Positions 35,701 to 49,016 of a stretch of 64,000 nt of DNA are shown here, piece by piece. Each line of letters begins with the position of its first letter. The stretch's first letter is position 1. The position numbers and the translations under genes are program-made. Location of the stretch: assembly GCF_047948215.1 (NCBI RefSeq), contig NC_134456.1:204894036-204958035 (forward strand), in the 5' to 3' direction. The notes beneath the pieces were generated by a model. It searched no databases, had not been told where the DNA came from, and saw nothing but the letters and a program-made list of their open reading frames with translations. The DNA is from Lycorma delicatula (lineage: Eukaryota; Arthropoda; Insecta; Hemiptera; Fulgoridae).

Positions 35701-36831
35701 ACTAGTACACCGAGTTTTAAATTCGACACCGCAATGCAATCATAACGGTATCGGTTTAGCTGAAGACCTAAACTTAATACACACATCCCCCAATTCCCAG
35801 AAAGATTACATTGTGGCCAAACATTAAAAGTTTGTATTATGAAAATGTATGACTGCATTAGTACATCTTCTCGATTCTTCAGTAGCCAAGTCATCATTAA
35901 TTAAATGAAAAACATTAATCTTAGACTTGTTCACTTATGTGGAATTTCTTCTTCGTTTAATAATATAATGAATATCGTTTAATTTGCTTTCATACTCCAT
36001 ATGTAAAAAAACTGCTACAACCTCTACGAATTTACTCGTTTCTTAAGACATATCTGTCGATTCTATGATTCCTTGTGATCTACACTCCCTCCTTCTTCTG
36101 CGAGAGACGAATCTCTTCTACTCCAATCATGTGGTAATCCTTCATTTTTAATTTAAAAACAAATTCAAAATAGTCATGTTAGGATAAGTTTTACACGTAG
36201 CAAGAAAAATTCTAACTAGTTTTATATTAGTTATACGGACATTTTTATAATTTCATCTTACTTCCTGTTGTCTTGTTATGATATTGTGTTAACATTCTCC
36301 TAATTGTCAATTAGAAATTTATTCTTTATGCACTATAAAAGGTTTAACATATACATCATAGTACAGTATCGATTCTTCCGAATGTATCTTATAAAAACCA
36401 ATCGTAATTTTATAATAAACTTTGCTCGGTGTGAGGTTTGAAAGTAAGTTGATAACTAGGTTAGCTCAGCACTCGGTAACATTTCTACTTCATCCCTTAT
36501 CAGAGTTCTACTGCATCGTCTTTAAAAAAGATTTGAAACTAATTTGTGCACAATTATTCATTCATCACTATACTAGTTTCTTATTACACACATCCATTTT
36601 TCTACGCTCCAATATTAATATCTGATACTTTAATTCTTTGCAATTTTCTTTTTTTTTGGAACGATTACAATCTAAGATATACTATTTAATAACGGACCAT
36701 CGTTTTGTGAAGTACAATGAAGAGAGCAACCTAAAAAAATAGGCTTGCCAACTAAGAAATATGTCCGTACCTTCTATACGTGACTGCCCGTCACCGGATA
36801 TACGAAGATCCGGCAAATCGAGGATGAATCG
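32770..36831. repeat. Satellite unit 5 (4062 bp)
   Basis: First unit with the downstream haplotype: B reads gcgagaccgcctagg and cagaatcggg, A reads gaacatttac (was gaactttttac), and C reads catttttataa. It also has nine Cs in the A poly-C tract, gccgcacc at the start of B, and a private cagatgacgcc near 35597 in C. Confidence 0.95.
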
Positions 36832-39800
36832 TTGGAGATCAGCTACACCTTACTTTATATTCTAACTCCGACCCACCCGAAACCGAAACTATTGGGGCCG
36901 CAGCCTCATGCCCAGAAACCCGAGGTCAAAGACCAAAGCTGCTACAGTCGAGACCGCCGAGGTAATAACCCAGACCGAGACCAGCGAGACCGCCGAGGCC
37001 GAAGTCCCAGACCGAGACCGCCAAGACCGCCGAGGCTTATACCCAGACCAAGACCGCTGAAACCGCCTTAGTCAACGACCAAAAATTAGACGGCCGCAGC
37101 CCAAGTCCCAGGCCGATAACGCCGAGACCGCCGAGGTCATAGACCCAGACCGAGATTGGCGTTACCGCTGAGAATTGGACATTGACCGAGGCCTACTAGA
37201 CAAACAAGTTACAAAATTCAAACCGGGATATTTGTTTCCAGATAACAAAAGAGATATGCGTGTGGCTGAAAACCTACTCTGAATACGCGGTTTCCCAATA
37301 GACCGAAACATTTATCGTGGCCAAACATGAAAAATAGAAGTCAGAGTGGTAAAACACCGAAAGAATAACTAGAAAATATTAGCTACGCAAACAAAAATAA
37401 TAAATAGAAAATCGATTAGCAAGATCATGTTAGCCGATATTTCGGCCTTTCCTAAGGCAAGTGAAAATTTTATTCGTATAGAAACTTGTTTAAACAGAGT
37501 TATCAGTTTTATTGCTCTTGCACTGACGCCATTCACAATGCAAAACTGCGTAACACGTAGTATTTTTGGCAGCAGTTTTTGCACTCCCCCCCCAACATTT
37601 CATACCGTGTGTAATTCAAATGTCCGCGGGTGCGCGATTTTTGTGTCTTAATGTAAGTACCGAAGAAAAATTAGTATTTTATTTCTTTTCCTATCATAAT
37701 CTAAGGAACCATTCTTGAAAAAGGCTATGAAAATAATTTTGCCAAATTATTCGTTCATCACGGTACACGTTTCTTATGTATTTACTATTTTCTAAGTTCA
37801 AATACAAAAACGGGATATTTTACTTTTAACGAATTTGGATATTTCACAAATATATTTACTTACGACTAATAATTTATTTTTAAGAACGTAACTTCCTTTC
37901 TTAACGCTGACCTAAAGAACTTTTTACAAAAACAAATTTCATAATTTTGACCGTAGACCTGGTTATTATTTACCATTATTTTATGAAACATTTCAATCCC
38001 GGTTATGTAGCAGTGTAAGGAGACAAAAATGACCGTAAAGTGACGGCTTGCAATCAAACAAAGAGTGTCCGAACCATGATGACAAGATCAGCCACACCTT
38101 ATGAAATCTCCAAACACCATACGACCCGTAACCGACACTATCAAGGCTATAGCCTCATACCCGGAAACCCGAGGTCTAAGAGCAAAGCTGCTACAGTCGA
38201 GACCGCCGAGGTCGTAACCCAGACCGAGACCAGCGAGACCGCCTAGGCCAACGACCAGAATCGGGTTCGAAGAGACCGCCGAGGCCGAAGTCCCAGGCCG
38301 AGACCGCCAAGACCGCCGAGGCTAAAACCCAGACCGAGACCGCTGAAACCGCCTTGGTCAAAGACCAAAAATTAGACGGCCGCAGCCCAAGTCCCAGGCA
38401 GATAACGCCGCGACCGCCGAGGTCATAGACCAAGACCGAGACCGGCGTTACCGCTGAGAATTGGACATTGACCGAGGCCTACTAGACAAACAAGTTACAA
38501 AATTTAAACCGGGATATTTGTTTCCAGATAACAAAAGTGATATCCGTGTGGCTGAAAACGTACTCTGAATACGCGGTTTCCCAATAGACCGAAAGATTTA
38601 TCGTGGCCAAACATGAAAAATAGAAGTCAGAGTGGTAAAACACCGAAAGAATAACTAGAAAATATTAGCTATGCAAACAAAAATAATAAAGAGAAAATCG
38701 ATTTGGACGATCATGTTAGCCGATATTTCGGCCTTTTGCTAAGGCAAGTGAAAATGTTATTCGTATAGAAAATTGTTTAAACAGAGTTATCAGTTTTATT
38801 GCTCTTGCCTTGACGCCATTCACAATGCAAAACTGCGTAACACGTAGTATTTTTGGCAGCAGTTTTTGCAATCCCCCCCAACATTTCATACCGTGTGTAA
38901 TTCAAATGTCCGCGGGTGCGCGATTTTTGTGTCTTAATGTAAGTAACGAAGTAAAATTAATATTTTATTTCTTTTTCTATCATAATCTTCCGAACTATTC
39001 CTGAAAAACGCTTTGAAAATATATTACACATTATTCATTCATCACAGAACATGTTTCTTATGTATTTACAATTTTTTTAACTTTAAATATAAAAACCTGA
39101 TATTTTACTTTTAACGAATTTGGATTTTTCACAATTATGTTTACTTACATATAAGGATTTATTATTAATAACCTAATTTCCTTTCTTAACGCTGACCAAA
39201 AGATCTTTTTATAAAAAAGTTTCACAATTTTCACCATACACCTTGTTATTTTTTACAATTATTTCATGAAACATTTCAATCTCTGTTACGTAGCAGTGTA
39301 AGGAGAAGAAAATTACCATAAAGTGACGGCTTGCAATCTAACAAAGTTTGTCTGAACGACGAAGACGTGATCAGCCACACCTTATGAAATCTCCAAACAC
39401 CATATCACCCGTAACCGACACTATCGAGGCTATAGCCTCATACCCGGAAACCCGAGGTCTAAGACCAAAGCCGCTACAGTCGAGACCGCCGAGGTCATAA
39501 CCCAGACCGAGACCAGCGAGACCGCCGAGGCCAACGACCTGGATCGGTTTGTACTAGACCGCCTAGGCCGAAGACCAAGACCGAGACCGCCAAGACCGCC
39601 GAGGCTAAAACCCAGACCGAGACCGCTGTAACCGCCTTGGTCAAAGACCAAAAATTAGACAGTCGACGCCCAAGACCCAGAACGATACCGCCGTGACCGC
39701 CGAGGTCAAAGACCCTGACCGAGACCGGCGTGACCGCTGGGAATTAGACATTCACCGTGGCCTACTAGTACACCGAGTTTTAAATTCGACACCGCAATGC

Positions 39801-40894
39801 AGTCATAACGATATCGGTTTAGCTGAAGACCTAAACTTAATACACACATCCCCCAATTCCCAGAAAGATTACATTGTGGCCAAACATTAAAAGTTTGTAT
39901 TATGAAAATGTATGACTGCATTAGTACATCTTCTCGATTCTTCAGTAGCCAAGTCATCATTAATTAAATGAAAAACATTAATCTTAGACTTGTTCACTTA
40001 TGTGGAATTTCTTCTTCGTTTAATAATATAATGAATATCGTTTAATTTGCTTTCATACTCCATATGTAAAAAAACTGCTACAACCTCTACGAATTTACTC
40101 GTTTCTTAAGACATATCTGTCGATTCTATGATTCCTTGTGATCTACACTCCCTCCTTCTTCTGCGAGAGACGAATCTCTTCTACTCCAATCATGTGGTAA
40201 TCCTTCATTTTTAATTTAAAAACAAATTCAAAAAGGTCATGTTAGGATAAGTTTTACACGTAGCAAGAAAAATTCTAACTAGTTTTATATTAGTTATACG
40301 GACATTTTGATAATTTCATCTTACTTCCTGTTGTCTTGTTATGATATTGTGTTAACATTCTCCTAATTGTCAATTAGAAATTTATTCTTTATGCACTATA
40401 AAAGGTTTAACATATACATCATAGTACAGTATCGATTCTTCCGAATGTATCTTATAAAAACCAATCGTAATTTTATAATAAACTTTGCTCGGTGTGAGGT
40501 TTGAAAGTAAGTTGATAACTAGGTTAGCTCAGCACTCGGTAACATTTCTACTTCATCCCTTATCAGAGTTCTACTGCATCGTCTTTAAAAAAGATTTGAA
40601 ACTAATTTGTGCACAATTATTCATTCATCACTATACTAGTTTCTTATTACACACATCCATTTTTCTACGCTCCAATATTAATATCTGATACTTTAATTCT
40701 TTGCAATTTTCTTTTTTTTTGGAACGATTACAATCTAAGATATACTATTTAATAACGGACCATCGTTTTGTGAAGTACAATGAAGAGAGCAACCTAAAAA
40801 AATAGGCTTGCCAACTAAGAAATATGTCCGTACCTTCTATACGTGACTGCCCGTCACCGGATATACGAAGATCCGGCAAATCGAGGATGAATCG
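36832..40894. repeat. Satellite unit 6 (4063 bp), divergent B tail
   Basis: Most divergent internal unit. B has taagagcaaagc, tcggccttttgc and a tail (about 39020-39420) with many differences (acaattatgtttac, acatataagg, cttaacgctgacc, ttacgtagcag). A has cctactagac and retains gaactttttac. C returns to cattttgataa and has private changes (tttgtactagacc, gcagtcataacgat, caaaaaggtc). Confidence 0.95.
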
Positions 40895-43800
40895 TTGGAG
40901 ATCAGCTACACCTTACTTTATATTCTAACTCCGACCCACCCGAAACCGAAACTATTGGGGCCGCAGCCTCATGCCCAGAAACCCGAGGTCAAAGACCAAA
41001 GCTGCTACAGTCGAGACCGCCGAGGTAATAACCCAGACCGAGACCAGCGAGACCGCCGAGGCCGAAGTCCCAGACCGAGACCGCCAAGACCGCCGAGGCT
41101 TATACCCAGACCGAGACCGCTGAAACCGCCTTAGTCAACGACCAAAAATTAGACGGCCGCAGCCCAAGTCCCAGGCCGATAACGCCGAGACCGCCGAGGT
41201 CATAGACCCAGACCGAGATTGGCGTTACCGCTGAGAATTGGACATTGACCGAGGCCTACTAGACAAACAAGTTACAAAATTCAAACCGGGATATTTGTTT
41301 CCAGATAACAAAAGAGATATGCGTGTGGCTGAAAACCTACTCTGAATACGCGGTTTCCCAATAGACCGAAACATTTATCGTGGCCAAACATGAAAAATAG
41401 AAGTCAGAGTGGTAAAACACCGAAAGAATAACTAGAAAATATTAGCTACGCAAACAAAAATAATAAATAGAAAATCGATTAGCAAGATCATGTTAGCCGA
41501 TATTTCGGCCTTTCCTAAGGCAAGTGAAAATTTTATTCGTATAGAAACTTGTTTAAACAGAGTTATCAGTTTTATTGCTCTTGCACTGACGCCATTCACA
41601 ATGCAAAACTGCGTAACACGTAGTATTTTTGGCAGCAGTTTTTGCACTCCCCCCCCAACATTTCATACCGTGTGTAATTCAAATGTCCGCGGGTGCGCGA
41701 TTTTTGTGTCTTAATGTAAGTACCGAAGAAAAATTAGTATTTTATTTCTTTTCCTATCATAATCTAAGGAACCATTCTTGAAAAAGGCTATGAAAATAAT
41801 TTTGCCAAATTATTCGTTCATCACGGTACACGTTTCTTATGTATTTACTATTTTCTAAGTTCAAATACAAAAACGGGATATTTTACTTTTAACGAATTTG
41901 GATATTTCACAAATATATTTACTTACGACTAATAATTTATTTTTAAGAACGTAACTTCCTTTCTTAACGCTGACCTAAAGAACATTTACAAAAACAAATT
42001 TCATAATTTTGACCGTAGACCTGGTTATTATTTACCATTATTTTATGAAACATTTCAATCCCGGTTATGTAGCAGTGTAAGGAGACGAAAATGACCGTAA
42101 AGTGACGGCTTGCAATCAAACAAAGAGTGTCCGAACCATGATGACAAGATCAGCCGCACCTTATGAAATCTCCAAACACCATACGACCCGTAACCGACAC
42201 TATCAAGGCTATAGCCTCATACCCGGAAACCCGAGGTCTAAGAACAAAGCTGCTACAGTCGAGACCGCCGAGGTCGTAACCCAGACCGAGACCAGCGAGA
42301 CCGCCTAGGCCAACGACCAGAATCGGGTTCGAAGAGACCGCCGAGGCCGAAGTCCCAGGCCGAGACCGCCAAGACCGCCGAGGCTAAAACCCAGACCGAG
42401 ACCGCTGAAACCGCCTTGGTCAAAGACCAAAAATTAGACGGCCGCAGCCCAAGTCCCAGGCAGATAACGCCGCGACCGCCGAGGTCATAGACCAAGACCG
42501 AGACCGGCGTTACCGCTGAGAATTGGACATTGACCGAGGCCTACTAGACAAACAAGTTACAAAATTTAAACCGGGATATTTGTTTCCAGATAACAAAAGT
42601 GATATCCGTGTGGCTGAAAACGTACTCTGAATACGCGGTTTCCCAATAGACCGAAAGATTTATCGTGGCCAAACATGAAAAATAGAAGTCAGAGTGGTAA
42701 AACACCGAAAGAATAACTAGAAAATATTAGCTATGCAAACAAAAATAATAAAGAGAAAATCGATTTGGACGATCATGTTAGCCGATATTTCGCCTTTTGC
42801 TAAGGCAAGTGAAAATGTTATTCGTATAGAAAATTGTTTAAACAGAGTTATCAGTTTTATTGCTCTTGCCTTGACGCCATTCACAATGCAAAACTGCGTA
42901 ACACGTAGTATTTTTGGCAGCAGTTTTTGCAATCCCCCCCAACATTTCATACCGTGTGTAATTCAAATGTCCGCGGGTGCGCGATTTTTGTGTCTTAATG
43001 TAAGTACCGAAGTAAAATTAATATTTTATTTCTTTTTCTATCATAATCTTCCGAACTATTCCTGAAAAACGCTTTGAAAATATATTAAACATTATTCATT
43101 CATCACAGAACATGTTTCTTATGTATTTACAATTTTTTTAACTTTAAATATAAAAACCTGATATTTTACTTTTAACGAATTTGGATTTTTCACAAATATA
43201 TTTACTTACAATTAAGGATTTATTATTAATAACCTAATTTCCTTTTCTTAACGCTTACCAAAAGATCTTTTTATAAAAAAGTTTCACAATTTTCACCGTA
43301 CACCTTGTTATTTTTTACCATATTTTATGAAACATTTCAATCTCTGTTATGTAGCAGTGTAAGGAGAAGAAAATTACCCTAAAGTGACGGCTTGCAATCT
43401 AACAAAGTTTGTCCGAACGACGAAGACGTGATCAGCCACACCTTATGAAATCTCCAAACACCATACCACCCGTAACCGACACTATCGAGGTTATAGCCTC
43501 ATACCCGGAAACCCGAGGTCTAAGACCAAAGCCGCTACAGTCGAGACCGCCGAGGTCATAACCCAGACCGAGACCAGCGAGACCGCCGAGGCCAACGACC
43601 TGGATCGGTTTGGACTAGACCGCCTAGGCCGAAGACCAAGACCGAGACCGCCAAGACCGCCGAGGCTAAAACCCAGACCGAGACCGCTGTAACCGCCTTG
43701 GTCAAAGACCAAAAATTAGACAGTCGACGCCCAAGACCCAGAACGATACCGCCGTGACCGCCGAGGTCAAAGACCCTGACCGAGACCGGCGTGACCGCTG

Positions 43801-44955
43801 GGAATTAGACATTCACCGTGGCCTACTAGTACACCGAGTTTTAAATTCGACACCGCAATGCAATCATAACGGTATCGGTTTAGCTGAAGACCTAAACTTA
43901 ATACACACATCCCCCAATTCCCAGAAAGATTACATTGTGGCCAAACATTAAAAGTTTGTATTATGAAAATGTATGACTGCATTAGTACATCTTCTCGATT
44001 CTTCAGTAGCCAAGTCATCATTAATTAAATGAAAAACATTAATCTTAGACTTGTTCACTTATGTGGAATTTCTTCTTCGTTTAATAATATAATGAATATC
44101 GTTTAATTTGCTTTCATACTCCATATGTAAAAAAACTGCTACAACCTCTACGAATTTACTCGTTTCTTAAGACATATCTGTCGATTCTATGATTCCTTGT
44201 GATCTACACTCCCTCCTTCTTCTGCGAGAGACGAATCTCTTCTACTCCAATCATGTGGTAATCCTTCATTTTTAATTTAAAAACAAATTCAAAATAGTCA
44301 TGTTAGGATAAGTTTTACACGTAGCAAGAAAAATTCTAACTAGTTTTATATTAGTTATACGGACATTTTTATAATTTCATCTTACTTCCTGTTGTCTTGT
44401 TATGATATTGTGTTAACATTCTCCTAATTGTCAATTAGAAATTTATTCTTTATGCACTATAAAAGGTTTAACATATACATCATAGTACAGTATCGATTCT
44501 TCCGAATGTATCTTATAAAAACCAATCGTAATTTTATAATAAACTTTGCTCGGTGTGAGGTTTGAAAGTAAGTTGATAACTAGGTTAGCTCAGCACTCGG
44601 TAACATTTCTACTTCATCCCTTATCAGAGTTCTACTGCATCGTCTTTAAAAAAGATTTGAAACTAATTTGTGCACAATTATTCATTCATCACTATACTAG
44701 TTTCTTATTACACACATCCATTTTTCTACGCTCCAATATTAATATCTGATACTTTAATTCTTTGCAATTTTCTTTTTTTTTGGAACGATTACAATCTAAG
44801 ATATACTATTTAATAACGGACCATCGTTTTGTGAAGTACAATGAAGAGAGCAACCTAAAAAAATAGGCTTGCCAACTAAGAAATATGTCCGTACCTTCTA
44901 TACGTGACTGCCCGTCACCGGATATACGAAGATCCGGCAAATCGAGGATGAATCG
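40895..44955. repeat. Satellite unit 7 (4061 bp)
   Basis: A cctactagac and gaacatttac; junction gacgaaaatg; B gccgcacc and gcgagacc; C catttttataa. Start of the run of 4061-bp units. Confidence 0.95.
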
Positions 44956-47900
44956 TTGGAGATCAGCTACACCTTACTTTATATTCTAACTCCGACCCAC
45001 CCGAAACCGAAACTATTGGGGCCGCAGCCTCATGCCCAGAAACCCGAGGTCAAAGACCAAAGCTGCTACAGTCGAGACCGCCGAGGTAATAACCCAGACC
45101 GAGACCAGCGAGACCGCCGAGGCCGAAGTCCCAGACCGAGACCGCCAAGACCGCCGAGGCTTATACCCAGACCGAGACCGCTGAAACCGCCTTAGTCAAC
45201 GACCAAAAATTAGACGGCCGCAGCCCAAGTCCCAGGCCGATAACGCCGAGACCGCCGAGGTCATAGACCCAGACCGAGATTGGCGTTACCGCTGAGAATT
45301 GGACATTGACCGAGGCCTACTAGACAAACAAGTTACAAAATTCAAACCGGGATATTTGTTTCCAGATAACAAAAGAGATATGCGTGTGGCTGAAAACCTA
45401 CTCTGAATACGCGGTTTCCCAATAGACCGAAACATTTATCGTGGCCAAACATGAAAAATAGAAGTCAGAGTGGTAAAACACCGAAAGAATAACTAGAAAA
45501 TATTAGCTACGCAAACAAAAATAATAAATAGAAAATCGATTAGCAAGATCATGTTAGCCGATATTTCGGCCTTTCCTAAGGCAAGTGAAAATTTTATTCG
45601 TATAGAAACTTGTTTAAACAGAGTTATCAGTTTTATTGCTCTTGCACTGACGCCATTCACAATGCAAAACTGCGTAACACGTAGTATTTTTGGCAGCAGT
45701 TTTTGCACTCCCCCCCCAACATTTCATACCGTGTGTAATTCAAATGTCCGCGGGTGCGCGATTTTTGTGTCTTAATGTAAGTACCGAAGAAAAATTAGTA
45801 TTTTATTTCTTTTCCTATCATAATCTAAGGAACCATTCTTGAAAAAGGCTATGAAAATAATTTTGCCAAATTATTCGTTCATCACGGTACACGTTTCTTA
45901 TGTATTTACTATTTTCTAAGTTCAAATACAAAAACGGGATATTTTACTTTTAACGAATTTGGATATTTCACAAATATATTTACTTACGACTAATAATTTA
46001 TTTTTAAGAACGTAACTTCCTTTCTTAACGCTGACCTAAAGAACATTTACAAAAACAAATTTCATAATTTTGACCGTAGACCTGGTTATTATTTACCATT
46101 ATTTTATGAAACATTTCAATCCCGGTTATGTAGCAGTGTAAGGAGACGAAAATGACCGTAAAGTGACGGCTTGCAATCAAACAAAGAGTGTCCGAACCAT
46201 GATGACAAGATCAGCCACACCTTATGAAATCTCCAAACACCATACGACCCGTAACCGACACTATCAAGGCTATAGCCTCATACCCGGAAACCCGAGGTCT
46301 AAGAACAAAGCTGCTACAGTCGAGACCGCCGAGGTCGTAACCCAGACCGAGACCAGCGAGACCGCCTAGGCCAACGACCAGAATCGGGTTCGAAGAGACC
46401 GCCGAGGCCGAAGTCCCAGGCCGAGACCGCCAAGACCGCCGAGGCTAAAACCCAGACCGAGACCGCTGAAACCGCCTTGGTCAAAGACCAAAAATTAGAC
46501 GGCCGCAGCCCAAGTCCCAGGCAGATAACGCCGCGACCGCCGAGGTCATAGACCAAGACCGAGACCGGCGTTACCGCTGAGAATTGGACATTGACCGAGG
46601 CCTACTAGACAAACAAGTTACAAAATTTAAACCGGGATATTTGTTTCCAGATAACAAAAGTGATATCCGTGTGGCTGAAAACGTACTCTGAATACGCGGT
46701 TTCCCAATAGACCGAAAGATTTATCGTGGCCAAACATGAAAAATAGAAGTCAGAGTGGTAAAACACCGAAAGAATAACTAGAAAATATTAGCTATGCAAA
46801 CAAAAATAATAAAGAGAAAATCGATTTGGACGATCATGTTAGCCGATATTTCGCCTTTTGCTAAGGCAAGTGAAAATGTTATTCGTATAGAAAATTGTTT
46901 AAACAGAGTTATCAGTTTTATTGCTCTTGCCTTGACGCCATTCACAATGCAAAACTGCGTAACACGTAGTATTTTTGGCAGCAGTTTTTGCAATCCCCCC
47001 CAACATTTCATACCGTGTGTAATTCAAATGTCCGCGGGTGCGCGATTTTTGTGTCTTAATGTAAGTACCGAAGTAAAATTAATATTTTATTTCTTTTTCT
47101 ATCATAATCTTCCGAACTATTCCTGAAAAACGCTTTGAAAATATATTAAACATTATTCATTCATCACAGAACATGTTTCTTATGTATTTACAATTTTTTT
47201 AACTTTAAATATAAAAACCTGATATTTTACTTTTAACGAATTTGGATTTTTCACAAATATATTTACTTACAATTAAGGATTTATTATTAATAACCTAATT
47301 TCCTTTTCTTAACGCTTACCAAAAGATCTTTTTATAAAAAAGTTTCACAATTTTCACCGTACACCTTGTTATTTTTTACCATATTTTATGAAACATTTCA
47401 ATCTCTGTTATGTAGCAGTGTAAGGAGAAGAAAATTACCCTAAAGTGACGGCTTGCAATCTAACAAAGTTTGTCCGAACGACGAAGACGTGATCAGCCAC
47501 ACCTTATGAAATCTCCAAACACCATACCACCCGTAACCGACACTATCGAGGTTATAGCCTCATACCCGGAAACCCGAGGTCTAAGACCAAAGCCGCTACA
47601 GTCGAGACCGCCGAGGTCATAACCCAGACCGAGACCAGCGAGACCGCCGAGGCCAACGACCTGGATCGGTTTGGACTAGACCGCCTAGGCCGAAGACCAA
47701 GACCGAGACCGCCAAGACCGCCGAGGCTAAAACCCAGACCGAGACCGCTGTAACCGCCTTGGTCAAAGACCAAAAATTAGACAGTCGACGCCCAAGACCC
47801 AGAACGATACCGCCGTGACCGCCGAGGTCAAAGACCCTGACCGAGACCGGCGTGACCGCTGGGAATTAGACATTCACCGTGGCCTACTAGTACACCGAGT

Positions 47901-49016
47901 TTTAAATTCGACACCGCAATGCAATCATAACGGTATCGGTTTAGCTGAAGACCTAAACTTAATACACACATCCCCCAATTCCCAGAAAGATTACATTGTG
48001 GCCAAACATTAAAAGTTTGTATTATGAAAATGTATGACTGCATTAGTACATCTTCTCGATTCTTCAGTAGCCAAGTCATCATTAATTAAATGAAAAACAT
48101 TAATCTTAGACTTGTTCACTTATGTGGAATTTCTTCTTCGTTTAATAATATAATGAATATCGTTTAATTTGCTTTCATACTCCATATGTAAAAAAACTGC
48201 TACAACCTCTACGAATTTACTCGTTTCTTAAGACATATCTGTCGATTCTATGATTCCTTGTGATCTACACTCCCTCCTTCTTCTGCGAGAGACGAATCTC
48301 TTCTACTCCAATCATGTGGTAATCCTTCATTTTTAATTTAAAAACAAATTCAAAATAGTCATGTTAGGATAAGTTTTACACGTAGCAAGAAAAATTCTAA
48401 CTAGTTTTATATTAGTTATACGGACATTTTTATAATTTCATCTTACTTCCTGTTGTCTTGTTATGATATTGTGTTAACATTCTCCTAATTGTCAATTAGA
48501 AATTTATTCTTTATGCACTATAAAAGGTTTAACATATACATCATAGTACAGTATCGATTCTTCCGAATGTATCTTATAAAAACCAATCGTAATTTTATAA
48601 TAAACTTTGCTCGGTGTGAGGTTTGAAAGTAAGTTGATAACTAGGTTAGCTCAGCACTCGGTAACATTTCTACTTCATCCCTTATCAGAGTTCTACTGCA
48701 TCGTCTTTAAAAAAGATTTGAAACTAATTTGTGCACAATTATTCATTCATCACTATACTAGTTTCTTATTACACACATCCATTTTTCTACGCTCCAATAT
48801 TAATATCTGATACTTTAATTCTTTGCAATTTTCTTTTTTTTTGGAACGATTACAATCTAAGATATACTATTTAATAACGGACCATCGTTTTGTGAAGTAC
48901 AATGAAGAGAGCAACCTAAAAAAATAGGCTTGCCAACTAAGAAATATGTCCGTACCTTCTATACGTGACTGCCCGTCACCGGATATACGAAGATCCGGCA
49001 AATCGAGGATGAATCG
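44956..49016. repeat. Satellite unit 8 (4061 bp)
   Basis: As unit 7 (cctactagac, gaacatttac, gcgagacc, catttttataa), but with gccacacc at the start of B. Confidence 0.95.
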
